Below are positions 45,912-55,282 of a stretch of DNA of 64,000 nt, in pieces. The notes beneath the pieces were generated by a model that saw nothing but the letters and a program-made list of their open reading frames with translations, did no database searches and had not been told where the DNA came from. Source of the stretch: an uncultured Clostridia bacterium (lineage in GTDB: Bacteria > Bacillota > Clostridia > Lachnospirales > Anaerotignaceae); contig CALWSR010000013.1 of NCBI GenBank assembly GCA_944384265.1, positions 1 through 64,000 of the forward strand, written 5' to 3'. A program made the position numbers and the translations under genes. Position 1 is the stretch's first letter. Each line of letters starts with the position of its first letter.

Positions 45912-47099
45912 TTATTTTTTCATCATGGCCTTTAAAACTCTTCCAAGGCTTGCAATACCCTGTTCGATTTTATCATCAGGCATACAGGAATAGTTCATTC
46001 TAAATGTGTTTTCATGTCCGCCGTTAGGAAAGAAAGAACCGCCGGGTACATAAGCAACCTTTTCTTTGATACATTCCAATGCCACTTCTCTGGCATTCAT
46101 GTATTCCGGCAATACAACCCATGTAAACAGACCGCCCTCAGGATGAGTATATTCTATGCCTTCAGGAAATTCACGTTTCATTGCAGCAAGCATCACATCA
46201 CGTCTGTGACCATATACCTCTTTGATTTTTGCCACATGGTCATCCAAATTGTACAGCTCCATAAATTTGTTTACCTCCAGCTGTGAAACAGTAGATGGCT
46301 GCAAATCTGCTCCTTGCTTGATAAAATTATATTTTTCCAAAATTTCATTGGAAGCACAAACCCAGCCCAAGCGATAGCCGGGGGCCAAAATTTTTGAAAA
46401 TGTTCCCAAAAATACCACAAGCCCCTTTGTATCAAGGGATTTTAAAGAAGGCATATTTTCTCCTTCAAATCTCAGCTCACCATATGGATTGTCTTCAATG
46501 ACCGGAATTTCATATTTGTTTATGATTTCCATAAATTGTTTTCTTCTTTCCAAAGGCCATGTTCTTCCCGTAGGATTTTGGAAATCAGGAATCACATATA
46601 TCATTTTTATATTTTCTGTTGTTTGTATGATTTTTTCCAGCTCGCTCATAATCATACCATTGTTGTCTGTGGGTACCTCCACAAATTTAGGGCAGTTTGC
46701 CTGAAAAGCATTGATAGCACCCAAATAGGATGGGCTTTCCATCAGCACCACATCGCCTTCATTTAAAAACACACGTCCGGAAAAATCCAGTCCCTGCTGG
46801 GAACCGTTTGTAATCAAAATGTTGTCAATGGTTGCATCAATGCCGTTTTTGGCCTTCATTCTTGCCACAATTTTTTCTCTCAAGGGATTGATGCCTTCCG
46901 TAGTGGAATACTGCATTGCTTCCTGTCCGTTTTCATTCATCACAGCAAGAGCCGCCTCTTTCATGCCTTCTACCGGAAACAGCTCCTTTGCCGGCAGGCC
47001 GCCTGCAAATGAGATGATATCCGGCTGCTGTGTTAATTTTAACAGCTCTCTGATTTCAGAACCCTGTAATTGATTCATTCTGTCTGCAAATTTTACCAT
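45912..47099 (-). CDS. PLP-dependent class I/II aminotransferase
   Basis: This 395-residue aminotransferase resembles the 2-aminoadipate/LysN-like group. It has ISFAGGLPAKELFP, the Asn in PDFQNPTGR, EDNPYGELRFEGE and the PLP lysine in GTFSKILAPGYRLGW. Members act on 2-oxo acids including branched-chain ones. Lying next to ilvB2-ilvN2, it may perform the last step for valine, leucine or isoleucine (inference). The start at 47099 (MVKFADRM) has GGAGG at 8 nt; the ATG at 47105 is too close. It has its own promoter at 47204-47232. Confidence 0.9.
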   Translation of the reverse strand: MVKFADRMNQLQGSEIRELLKLTQQPDIISFAGGLPAKELFPVEGMKEAALAVMNENGQEAMQYSTTEGINPLREKIVARMKAKNGIDATIDNILITNGSQQGLDFSGRVFLNEGDVVLMESPSYLGAINAFQANCPKFVEVPTDNNGMIMSELEKIIQTTENIKMIYVIPDFQNPTGRTWPLERRKQFMEIINKYEIPVIEDNPYGELRFEGENMPSLKSLDTKGLVVFLGTFSKILAPGYRLGWVCASNEILEKYNFIKQGADLQPSTVSQLEVNKFMELYNLDDHVAKIKEVYGHRRDVMLAAMKREFPEGIEYTHPEGGLFTWVVLPEYMNAREVALECIKEKVAYVPGGSFFPNGGHENTFRMNYSCMPDDKIEQGIASLGRVLKAMMKK

Positions 47100-47203
47100 T
47101 TTCATTTCCTCCTTTATTTTGGCTTGTTTTGTTTTATATCACCAAGATACGGCAAAACACCGTTCTTGCTGGGGGCAGCTCCAAAAAACAGCTTTATAAA
47201 TTT

Positions 47204-47232
47204 ATTTAACCATAAAAAGTATAAAAAGTCAA
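47204..47232 (-). promoter_or_regulatory. Promoter of the aminotransferase gene
   Basis: TTGACT (47227-47232), 17-bp spacer, TTAAAT (47204-47209) on the minus strand, in the 257-bp gap after ilvN2. A second TTGACT lies about 25 bp further upstream. Confidence 0.6.
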
Positions 47233-47356
47233 TTTTTTTTGTGAATTTATAGTCAATTTTCATGGTTTTTATTTTCAAAAAATAACTTTTTATTGTATGA
47301 CTTGGCCAATTATAAATGCTTTTTTTATAGAGCTACTGCACAAAATGCATTGTGCC

Positions 47357-47860
47357 TCAGCCATTTGAAATACTCATGGCCTCTATGGAAACCACACCGC
47401 CCCTTACAATTTCTATATCATGAAAACCCTTTGACAAAAGCCGAATCAAATCATCATTGCCAATTTCAGAATTGACAGACTGAAGTATGATTCTTTCCAT
47501 GTCATAGTCAATGATGGAGGCTCTGAATATTTTTGCAATGGATATCACCTCTTCTTTTTCTGTGGGGGAATTGATTTTTAATTTAATAAACATCAATTCC
47601 TTCATATGTGTGGGAATATCTGTTAAATCTATAACTTTAATGACCTCTACACAGCGGTTCATCTGTTTTTTAATTTGTTCAAATGTGGCATCATTGCTTA
47701 AAAATCCAAATGTCATGCGGGAAATGGTAGGGTCTGCCGTGGTTCCCACTGTAATGCTTTCAATGTTATATAATTTGCTGGAGCAAAGTCCTGATACCTT
47801 TGCCAGCACGCCCACCTGGTTTTCTACAAACACAGCCAGCCATCTTTTTTTCATATCCAT
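47357..47860 (-). CDS. ilvN: Acetolactate synthase small subunit, copy 2
   Basis: This 167-residue protein has the ACT domain RWLAVFVENQVGVLAKVSGL plus SKLYNIESITVG and a C-terminal region with FRASIIDYDMERIILQ. It is divergent from copy 1. The start at 47860 (MDMKKRW) has AAAGGA at 9 nt; the longer frame to 47890 has no ribosome site. It follows ilvB2 after 45 bp. Binding of branched-chain amino acids is expected for the family. Confidence 0.9.
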   Translation of the reverse strand: MDMKKRWLAVFVENQVGVLAKVSGLCSSKLYNIESITVGTTADPTISRMTFGFLSNDATFEQIKKQMNRCVEVIKVIDLTDIPTHMKELMFIKLKINSPTEKEEVISIAKIFRASIIDYDMERIILQSVNSEIGNDDLIRLLSKGFHDIEIVRGGVVSIEAMSISNG

Positions 47861-47905
47861 TTTTTTCAGTCCTTTCTTGTTTTTGTTCATTTATATCAAA
47901 TAGAA

Positions 47906-49639
47906 TCAGTTTTCCTCCAGTATCATGTTGTCTAGGGTGCCTCCGTGTCTTACAATGGGCAGTACAATGTCATATCGTTCCAATATAAATTCTACCAGCA
48001 CAGGGGCTTTTTTCTGCTGTGCTATACTGCTTGCCTGCTGTAATGTCTGTTCTATTTCACTTTCCTCTGTTACACGAAAGGCCTCTACACCATAGCTTTC
48101 TGCAAATTTTAAGAAATCCGGTATATAAGGAGGGCATTGCTCCGGCGCAGTGCAGCTTGCTCTGTGGCAGCTGATTCTCTCTTTCAAGCAAGTGCCATAG
48201 TAGTGTTTTTCACAAAAATATTGCTGCTGCTGTCTTACCATACCCAAAAAGCTGTTATTAAGCACCAATACGACAATGGGCAGCTCCCATGCAACGGCTG
48301 TTGCCATTTCTGCCATATTCATTTGAAAGCCTCCGTCACCTGTAATGCATATTACCTGCTTGTTGGGACAGGCAATTTGTGCGCCAATGGCACCGGGAAA
48401 GCCAAATCCCATGGCCCCCAGTCCTCCGGAGGTGAGCAGCTTTTTGTTTTCATCCAGCTCCAAAAATTGTGTTGTCCACATTTGATGCTGTCCCACATCT
48501 GTGACTGCAATAAAATTGTCAAACACATGGTTTATGCCTTCTATAATTTTTTGAGGGTTGACCTTTTCTCCCTGTTTGACAGACAATGGATATTCCTTTT
48601 TCCAGCATTGTATTTTTTCCAGCCACTGTTTTGTGTCACATTGCTTTACCATTGTGAGCATTTTTTCCACAGCCAGCTTTGCATCTCCCACAACGGGAAC
48701 ATCTACTTTGATATTTCTGGAAATGGCCGCTGTATCAATATCGATATGAACAATTTTTGCATCCTTTGCAAATTCACTGATTTTTCCTGTAATTCTGTCA
48801 TTAAATCTGGTACCTATGGAAAAAAGCAGGTCACACTCACTCACTGCCTTATTGGCCGCATAACAGCCATGCATACCCATGCTGCCTACATACAGCGGGT
48901 GGTTTGTGGCAATGGCGCCTTTTCCCATCACAGTTGTGATAACAGGTATTTGCACTGCTTCTGCCAGCTTTAAAAAGGCTTCATTGGCATGGGCAATGTT
49001 GATGCCTCCTCCGCAAAGAAAAAGAGGTCTTTTTGCTTCTTTCAAAAGCTTCACAGCCCTTTTGAGCTGTCCTATATGTACATCAGAATTGGGCTTATAG
49101 CCTCTGATATGTACTTCTGCCGGATAGCTGTCCTTTTCCATTTCCTTCATCACATTGGCAGGCAAATCCACTACAACAGGGCCGGGCTTTCCTGTTCTGG
49201 CAATATAAAAGGCCTCTTTTATAATTCTGCCCAGGTCCTTTCTGTCCTTTACCATCACACCATATTTGCATATGCTTCTTGTAATGCCTATAAAATCCAC
49301 CTCTTGAAAAGCATCGTTTCCAATCAGCTCCAAAGGCACCTGTCCTGTAAAGCAAACAAGAGGCACACTGTCATAGTTGGCATTTGCAATGCCTGTCACC
49401 AGATTGGTGGCACCGGGTCCGCTTGTGGCCACACAAACCCCCACCTTTCCCGTTGCTCTGGCATAGGCATCTGCTCCATGAACTGCCGCCTGCTCATGGC
49501 GGGGCAGCACCAACCGAATGTCGTTTTGTTTGTATAGCTCGTCAAAAATATCCAATACATATCCTCCCGGATATCCAAATATGATATCTACGCCTTCTTC
49601 CTTCAATGCTTCCAGCCAAAGCTGTGTTCCCTTTTTCAT
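47906..49639 (-). CDS. ilvB: Acetolactate synthase large subunit, copy 2, with Cys-rich insert
   Basis: This 577-residue ThDP enzyme has IIFGYPGGYVLDIFDEL, the catalytic Glu in LPRHEQAAVHGADAYAR, SGPGATNLVTG and the cofactor motif GDGGFQMNMAEM. Residues about 480-506 are an insert absent from IlvB1, with Cys 484, 491, 496 and 502 (TCLKERISCHR...). The start at 49639 (MKKGTQLW) follows GGGAGG at 9 nt; the upstream frame to 49738 runs through the T-box terminator and is not used. It is the first gene behind T-box leader 2. Confidence 0.95.
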   Translation of the reverse strand: MKKGTQLWLEALKEEGVDIIFGYPGGYVLDIFDELYKQNDIRLVLPRHEQAAVHGADAYARATGKVGVCVATSGPGATNLVTGIANANYDSVPLVCFTGQVPLELIGNDAFQEVDFIGITRSICKYGVMVKDRKDLGRIIKEAFYIARTGKPGPVVVDLPANVMKEMEKDSYPAEVHIRGYKPNSDVHIGQLKRAVKLLKEAKRPLFLCGGGINIAHANEAFLKLAEAVQIPVITTVMGKGAIATNHPLYVGSMGMHGCYAANKAVSECDLLFSIGTRFNDRITGKISEFAKDAKIVHIDIDTAAISRNIKVDVPVVGDAKLAVEKMLTMVKQCDTKQWLEKIQCWKKEYPLSVKQGEKVNPQKIIEGINHVFDNFIAVTDVGQHQMWTTQFLELDENKKLLTSGGLGAMGFGFPGAIGAQIACPNKQVICITGDGGFQMNMAEMATAVAWELPIVVLVLNNSFLGMVRQQQQYFCEKHYYGTCLKERISCHRASCTAPEQCPPYIPDFLKFAESYGVEAFRVTEESEIEQTLQQASSIAQQKKAPVLVEFILERYDIVLPIVRHGGTLDNMILEEN

Positions 49640-49683
49640 TTCAAATAACCTCCCTATGTGTTTTATTACATTCTCTTTATGAT

Positions 49684-49997
49684 AAAAAAACGCCCTAATC
49701 ATCAATTTGATTAGGGCGAATTGTATCCGTGGTACCACCTAAATTCAGAAAAAATATTTTCTGCGCTTTCTCTGCACAAAATAAAATCATTTATTTGATG
49801 CATCATTTCTATAACGGGAAAAACCGATGAATACTACTGAGAAAAATAAAATTTTCCGTTGGCTTCATAACTCCAAGGCTACTTCCAAAGCAATAAAACA
49901 AAGATTTTCACCATCCATCTTTTCTCTGGGCTTTTATTTGCAGTGTACTACTCCTTTTCACAGTATTTATTTTATATTGTTTTATTTTATAAACAAT
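49684..49997 (-). ncRNA. T-box riboswitch leader 2 (isoleucine), controls ilvB2-ilvN2
   Basis: Minus strand: stem I with GGAGTAGTAC, CCAGAGA and GGATGG, then GTGAAAATC as in leader 1, so the specifier is again probably AUC (Ile, 49903-49905). The T-box core is AATTTAGGTGGTACCACGG. The terminator is a perfect 10-bp stem CGCCCTAATC/GATTAGGGCG followed by seven T (49684-49718). Confidence 0.94.
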
Positions 49998-50025
49998 ATT
50001 ATAACACAAAAATAAAATTTGAAAA
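49998..50025 (-). promoter_or_regulatory. Promoter of T-box leader 2
   Basis: TATAAT (49998-50003) with a weak TTTTCA -35 (50020-50025) at 16-bp spacing. Confidence 0.6.
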
Positions 50026-50298
50026 GAGTAAAAATCATAAATTTTATTTTTTGGTGTATTTTTTTTATTTTTTGATACGAAAACCACATTTTCAAAATGG
50101 TATGCATAAAGTTTTTTAAAACAGACCCATTTGTTTTCTATCTCTAAACACCATTTGTTTTTTTGCAGTATAAAAGCAGCCTGAAACAGCATATCAAACA
50201 GATTTATAAGCCATTTTCACCTTCAGCGGCGGCAAAAGGCAAAAATATGTTTTTTTATCAAAAAGTTTAATATTTTCAAATTTTTTGTTTATTTTCTA

Positions 50299-50365
50299 TT
50301 GCAATTCAAAAAAAATATAGTATAATGTTATCGGTTTAGTAAAAATAATACTATTGTTTAGTATT
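50299..50365 (+). promoter_or_regulatory. Promoter and candidate operator of the XRE-pot operon
   Basis: TTGCAA (50299-50304), 16-bp spacer, TATAAT (50321-50326). About 20 nt downstream is the inverted repeat AATACTA-TTGTT-TAGTATT (50347-50365), flanked by further TTTAGTA and TTCTAAA half-sites. Its position at the transcript start suggests binding of the XRE regulator encoded next (inference). Confidence 0.6.
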
Positions 50366-50407
50366 TCTAAATAAAACAAAGAGCTTATCTTTTTTAAGGA
50401 GAATCCT

Positions 50408-50941
50408 ATGGATATTGGTCATAAAATCAAACAAATGCGTATTCAAAAGGGGCTGACATTAGAGGAGCTGGCCTCCAGAAGCGAGCTGACAAAGGGATTT
50501 CTTTCTCAGCTGGAGCGCAATCTCACCTCTCCCTCCATACAAACGCTGATAGATATTGTAGAAGCATTGGGAAGCAGTATGTCAGACTTTTTTAAAGAGG
50601 ATACCAAAGAAAAAATTGTATTTCAAAAAAAAGATTTTTTTGTAGATGAAAGAGAAAATTACACCGTTCACTGGATTGTGCCAAACACACAAAAAAATGC
50701 TATGGAGCCCATACTGGTAGAACTGCCTCAGGGAGGAAAATCCTTTGAGCTGGCTCCCCACAGCGGAGAAGAGTTTGGCTATGTTGTAGAGGGCTGTATA
50801 CACCTTGTCTGCGGAGAAGAAACATTTGTGGTACATAAAGGCGAAACATTTTATCTCAATGGCAGAAGCTTTCATTATATCAAAAATGAAAAAAAAACGC
50901 TGGCAAAGGTGCTTTGGATTTCCACACCCCCATTATTTTAG
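50408..50941 (+). CDS. XRE-family regulator with cupin domain (PuuR-like)
   Basis: This 177-residue protein has an N-terminal Xre helix-turn-helix (about 5-60: KIKQMRIQKGLTLEELASRS, then GFLSQLERNLTSPSI). A C-terminal cupin (about 100-175) carries HSGEEFGYVVEGCIHLV and KGETFYLNGRSFHYIKN. Such regulators commonly sense small amines, for example PuuR with putrescine. Its position as first gene of the potABCD operon, 9 bp before potA, suggests polyamine-responsive control. AAGGAG precedes the ATG. Confidence 0.92.
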   Translation: MDIGHKIKQMRIQKGLTLEELASRSELTKGFLSQLERNLTSPSIQTLIDIVEALGSSMSDFFKEDTKEKIVFQKKDFFVDERENYTVHWIVPNTQKNAMEPILVELPQGGKSFELAPHSGEEFGYVVEGCIHLVCGEETFVVHKGETFYLNGRSFHYIKNEKKTLAKVLWISTPPLF

Positions 50942-50950
50942 GAGGATAGT

Positions 50951-52522
50951 ATGAGAAAACTAATACAATTTAAAAACATTGTAAAAGACTTTGACGGCCA
51001 GTTGGTTTTAAAGGGAATCAATCTGGATATTTATGAAAATGAATTTGTAACGCTTTTGGGTCCCAGCGGCTGCGGCAAAACCACACTCCTTCGTATATTG
51101 GGAGGCTTTTTGACACAAACAGAGGGACAAGTATTGTTTGACAATGAAGACATCAGCCGGGTTCCTCCATACAAAAGAGAAGTAAACACAGTATTTCAAA
51201 AATATGCTCTTTTTCCTCATATGAATGTATATGACAACATTGCCTTTGGTTTAAAAATCAAAAAAGAACCCAAAGATATCATAGAGCAAAAGGTGCAAAG
51301 AATGCTTAAGCTGGTGAATCTGGAGGAATATGCCAAAAGAAATGTGGCAGAAATGAGCGGCGGACAGCAGCAAAGAATCGCCATTGCCAGAGCCCTTGTC
51401 AACGAGCCTATGGTACTGCTTTTGGATGAGCCCCTTGGAGCGTTGGATTTAAAGCTGAGAAAGGAAATGCAGCATGAGCTGAAAAAAATACAGCAGGAGG
51501 TAGGCATCACATTTATATATGTCACCCATGACCAGGAGGAGGCATTGACCATGTCTGATAAAATTGTGGTCATGAAAGATGGAGAAATACAGCAAATTGG
51601 CTCTCCTACCGACATTTACAACGAGCCTGTCAATGAATTTGTGGCAAATTTTATTGGAGAAAGCAACATCATAGACGGTGTTATGCTGGAGGACTACCGT
51701 GTGATGTTTGAAGACAAAATATTTGACTGTGTGGATTTTGGATTTGATGAAAACGAAAAAATAGAAGTGGTCATCCGTCCTGAGGATTTGGACATTGTTT
51801 CAAAAAAGGAAGGCAAATTGAAGGGGATTGTCCGTTCTGTACTGTTTAAAGGCGTTCACTATGAAACCATTGTGGAAACAAAAGTGGGTACAAGCATCAC
51901 TGTACAAATGCAGGTGTCTGACGAAAAGCCTGTTGTCAACACACAAGCCAATGAAAAAATGAGTGCCAATGATTTTTATTTGGATGTCAGCGACATAGAA
52001 GAGCTGACAGATGCCACCATCATTGCCCGTGCAGACGCTCAGGCATGGCATCCGGACACAGAGGAGTGGATTTCCATTCCCAAGGTATCCTACAACATCA
52101 AGCCGGAAAAGGGCACCTATCCTGTTACATTTTCCACATCTGCCGGCACCAGCGTCACAGTCAACATGATTGTAAAGGATGAAAACAGAGTGGTCAACAA
52201 AGAATATGAGGAAGAAATTTTTGCCGTGAATTTTTTTAAAACAGTAGATGAAATCAAAGAAAGCATTGCTCTGGAAACGGATTTAAAAACATGGGCAAAT
52301 GCTTCTGCATGGAGCCTGGAGGATGACTCCTCTGTGGAAATTACAAGAATCCATTATGATTTTGACCCGGAAAACATCACCCCCGGCACCTATGCCGTTA
52401 CATTTGCCACAGAAGGACATCAGTATAAAATTGATACCACAGACAAATATGAAGTGGGAGAGGAAGTGGGGCTTATGTTTCAGCCGGAGGATATTCATAT
52501 TATGAAAAAGGGAGGAAGCTAA
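50951..52522 (+). CDS. potA: Polyamine ABC transporter ATPase PotA with two Ig-like repeats inserted in TOBE
   Basis: This 523-residue protein has a normal N-terminal ATPase: Walker A GPSGCGKT (37-44), Q-loop Q83, signature MSGGQQQR (about 135-142), Walker B VLLLDE (155-160), H-loop His193. A TOBE domain begins near 275 ([11 protein letters not shown]). From about 312 to 490 it carries an insert of two ~80-residue repeats typical of secreted Ig-like modules. Repeat 1 has [15 protein letters not shown] and [17 protein letters not shown]; repeat 2 has [14 protein letters not shown] and [15 protein letters not shown] then resumes with [19 protein letters not shown]. Usual PotA length is about 350-380. 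Spermidine/putrescine import with PotBCD is expected. Confidence 0.93.
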   Translation: MRKLIQFKNIVKDFDGQLVLKGINLDIYENEFVTLLGPSGCGKTTLLRILGGFLTQTEGQVLFDNEDISRVPPYKREVNTVFQKYALFPHMNVYDNIAFGLKIKKEPKDIIEQKVQRMLKLVNLEEYAKRNVAEMSGGQQQRIAIARALVNEPMVLLLDEPLGALDLKLRKEMQHELKKIQQEVGITFIYVTHDQEEALTMSDKIVVMKDGEIQQIGSPTDIYNEPVNEFVANFIGESNIIDGVMLEDYRVMFEDKIFDCVDFGFDENEKIEVVIRPEDLDIVSKKEGKLKGIVRSVLFKGVHYETIVETKVGTSITVQMQVSDEKPVVNTQANEKMSANDFYLDVSDIEELTDATIIARADAQAWHPDTEEWISIPKVSYNIKPEKGTYPVTFSTSAGTSVTVNMIVKDENRVVNKEYEEEIFAVNFFKTVDEIKESIALETDLKTWANASAWSLEDDSSVEITRIHYDFDPENITPGTYAVTFATEGHQYKIDTTDKYEVGEEVGLMFQPEDIHIMKKGGS

Positions 52523-52524
52523 TC

Positions 52525-53367
52525 ATGCGTCAGTTTAAAAACATGGCATATCCTTATATGATATGGATTTCTGTTATGATTGTTGTGCCTATGCTTATGA
52601 TTATTATGTATGCCTTTACAAAGCATGGCAATGATGTTGCAACATTTTGGTTTACATTTGAAAATTTTTCTTATTTTTTCAGCGACATCATATTTATCAA
52701 TGTATTAAAGCAATCGCTTTATATTGCCGTTGTCACAACCCTTATATGCATTGTTTTGGGATATCCTGCCGCTTATATTATGGCAAATTCCAAAGAAAAA
52801 AACAAAGTGCTTTTGATGCTTTTGATTACATTTCCCACATGGATTAATATGCTTGTGCGTACATATGCATGGATGGGCATTTTGCAGGATAACGGCATTT
52901 TACATAACATACTCACATCTCTTGGATTGGAAATCAAGCTGCTGCATACAGACTTTGCTGTGATACTGGGTATGGTATACAATTTCATTCCCTTTATGAT
53001 ACTGCAAATTTATACCTCCTTGACAAAAATGGACAAAAGTCTTTTGGAAGCGGCCAGCGATTTAGGGGCAGATAAAGTACAATGCTTTTTAAGGGTCACA
53101 TTTCCCCTTTCACTGCCCGGTGTCATCAGCGGCATCACACTTGTATTTTTGCCTGCCATGTCCAGCTTTTTCATCCCCAAGCTTTTGGGGGGAGGACAGT
53201 ATGTGCTGATAGGAAATGTCATAGAATCCCAATTTTTAACAGCAGGCAACTGGAACTTTGGCAGTGCCATATCTTTGATTATGGCTGTAATTATCATGAT
53301 TTCCATGTACATCACCAAAAAAATTGAATCCAAAAACGGTATTGAAAAGGGGAGGACGGCAAATTGA
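52525..53367 (+). CDS. potB: Polyamine ABC transporter permease PotB
   Basis: This 280-residue inner-membrane permease has six helices and the ABC-permease EAA loop (LEAASDLGADKVQCFLRVTF), typical of PotB/PotH. It follows potA after 2 bp with GGGAGG before the ATG. Its stop overlaps the potC start by 4 nt. It forms the transmembrane channel with PotC. Confidence 0.95.
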   Translation: MRQFKNMAYPYMIWISVMIVVPMLMIIMYAFTKHGNDVATFWFTFENFSYFFSDIIFINVLKQSLYIAVVTTLICIVLGYPAAYIMANSKEKNKVLLMLLITFPTWINMLVRTYAWMGILQDNGILHNILTSLGLEIKLLHTDFAVILGMVYNFIPFMILQIYTSLTKMDKSLLEAASDLGADKVQCFLRVTFPLSLPGVISGITLVFLPAMSSFFIPKLLGGGQYVLIGNVIESQFLTAGNWNFGSAISLIMAVIIMISMYITKKIESKNGIEKGRTAN

Positions 53368-54164
53368 AACCATCTAAAAAAATAGGCAGTAAAATTTATA
53401 TGATATTGCTTATGATATTTTTTTATCTGCCTATATTATATACCATTATTTTTTCATTCAATTCCTCTCGTTCTCTTACAAGATTTGGAGGATTTTCACT
53501 GCGCTGGTATGAAAAAATGTTTCATGATGCTACAATGATGGAATCCATATTTTATACTATTGCCATAGCCATACTGGCCACTGTCATATCCACATTTATC
53601 GGAACCATAACGGCAATCGGTCTTTCTAAAACCAATCGTATTTTAAAAGCCATTGCAGAGCAGGTCAATGACCTGCCTATTATGAATCCGGAAATTGTTA
53701 CAGGGATAGGGCTTTTGATGTTTTTTAGTGCATTGGGGGTCAGAAAGGGCTTTTTGACACTTTTGCTGGCCCACATTATGTTTTGTACCCCCTATGTTAT
53801 ATTAAGCATTGCGCCAAAGCTGCGTTCTCTTGACCCAAATTTGGCAGATGCAGCACTGGATTTGGGGGCAACTCCTTGGCAGGCACTGACAAAGGTCATT
53901 GTGCCTCAAATCATGCCGGGGATTCTTTCCGGCGCATTGATTGCTTTTACAATGTCCTTTGATGATTTTATCATATCCTATTTTGTAACAGGCAATGGCG
54001 TCAACAACATTTCCATACTGGTATATACCATGTCAAAAAGAATCAACCCTTCCATCAATGCACTGTCCACATTGATTATTGTCATCATCACTGTGGTACT
54101 GTTGCTTGTAAATATAATACCTATTATAAAACAAAAAAAGGAGAGGAAACAACATGAAGCATAA
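53364..54164 (+). CDS. potC: Polyamine ABC transporter permease PotC
   Basis: This 266-residue permease carries the EAA loop ADAALDLGATPWQALTKVIV and the family motif SFDDFIISYFVTG. It starts with TTG inside the potB stop (TTGA), with GGGGAGG at a good distance, which indicates coupled translation. It overlaps potD by 11 nt. Confidence 0.95.
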   Translation: MKPSKKIGSKIYMILLMIFFYLPILYTIIFSFNSSRSLTRFGGFSLRWYEKMFHDATMMESIFYTIAIAILATVISTFIGTITAIGLSKTNRILKAIAEQVNDLPIMNPEIVTGIGLLMFFSALGVRKGFLTLLLAHIMFCTPYVILSIAPKLRSLDPNLADAALDLGATPWQALTKVIVPQIMPGILSGALIAFTMSFDDFIISYFVTGNGVNNISILVYTMSKRINPSINALSTLIIVIITVVLLLVNIIPIIKQKKERKQHEA

Positions 54165-55272
54165 TCTGAAAAAAATCATTGCTTTGACACTGAGCATAGG
54201 CATGGCATTTGCATTTACTGCTTGCAGCAGCAGCAACAGCGGCGATGCCGGCACAACAGCACAGACAGAGGACCCGATTGCAAAATATGGTTCCGACACA
54301 TTAAAGCTTTATAACTGGGGAGAATATATGGGGGATACGCTCATCAGTGACTTTGAGGAACAGTTTGGCGTTCAGGTCATTGTGGAATATTTTGATTCCA
54401 ACGAAATGATGTACACCAAAATACAGGCGGGAGATTCCTATGACGTTTTGGTGCCTTCTGATTATATGATTCAAAGACTTTTGGAAAACAACGCTTTGCA
54501 GCCCTTAGACAAGGAAATGATTCCAAACCTTTCCAATTTGGCAGAGGGTGTAAAAAATCTGCCCTATGACCCGGATAACACCTACTCTGCACCCTATTTC
54601 TGGGGAACAGTGGGTATTGTATACAACAAAAACAATGTAGATATACAGGACCTGGAAAAGGAAGGCTATGCCGTATTAAAAAATCCAAAATATAAAGGAA
54701 AAATCTATATGTATGACTCAGAGAGAGATTCCTTTATGGTAGCATTAAAATCCCTTGGCTATTCCATGAATACAGACAATGAAGCAGAAATTGAAGAAGC
54801 ATATCAGTGGCTGAAGGAATTAAATGACACCATGGAGCCTATTTATGTAACAGACGAAGTCATTGACGGTATGATAAACGGCAACAAAGACTTGGCTGTT
54901 GTATACAGCGGCGATGCAACTACCATATTGCAGGAAAACGAAGATATGGCATTTTTCCTGCCAAATGAAGGCACAAATTTATGGAGCGATGCCATGGTAA
55001 TACCGGCAAATGCAGAAAATCCTAAATTGGCCAACGAATTTATCAACTATGTACTCACTTATGATGCATCCTATGGCAATTCTGAAGCCGTTGGATACAC
55101 CTCCTCCCATCAGCAGGTTATGGACGATATGAGTGGAGAAGGCGGCTTGTATGAATCCAATCCGGCTTATCTGCCTCGTATGGGCTATGAAAAGGATGAA
55201 GTGTTTGAAGATAATACTGTATTAAAAGAAAAATTGTCAGAGCTTTGGATAAAGGTAAAAGCTTCCAACTAA
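54154..55272 (+). CDS. potD: Polyamine-binding lipoprotein PotD
   Basis: This 372-residue solute-binding protein has a lipoprotein signal (basic MKHNLKK, hydrophobic core, lipobox FTAC with Cys near 24), so it is anchored to the outer face of the membrane. PotD/PotF features are LKLYNWGEYMGDTLISDFEE, YDVLVPSDYMIQRL and the closing VFEDNTVLKEKLSELWIKVK. Acidic and aromatic residues that clasp polyamines are present. It is the last gene of the transporter operon. Confidence 0.95.
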   Translation: MKHNLKKIIALTLSIGMAFAFTACSSSNSGDAGTTAQTEDPIAKYGSDTLKLYNWGEYMGDTLISDFEEQFGVQVIVEYFDSNEMMYTKIQAGDSYDVLVPSDYMIQRLLENNALQPLDKEMIPNLSNLAEGVKNLPYDPDNTYSAPYFWGTVGIVYNKNNVDIQDLEKEGYAVLKNPKYKGKIYMYDSERDSFMVALKSLGYSMNTDNEAEIEEAYQWLKELNDTMEPIYVTDEVIDGMINGNKDLAVVYSGDATTILQENEDMAFFLPNEGTNLWSDAMVIPANAENPKLANEFINYVLTYDASYGNSEAVGYTSSHQQVMDDMSGEGGLYESNPAYLPRMGYEKDEVFEDNTVLKEKLSELWIKVKASN

Positions 55273-55282
55273 TATCAATGCT

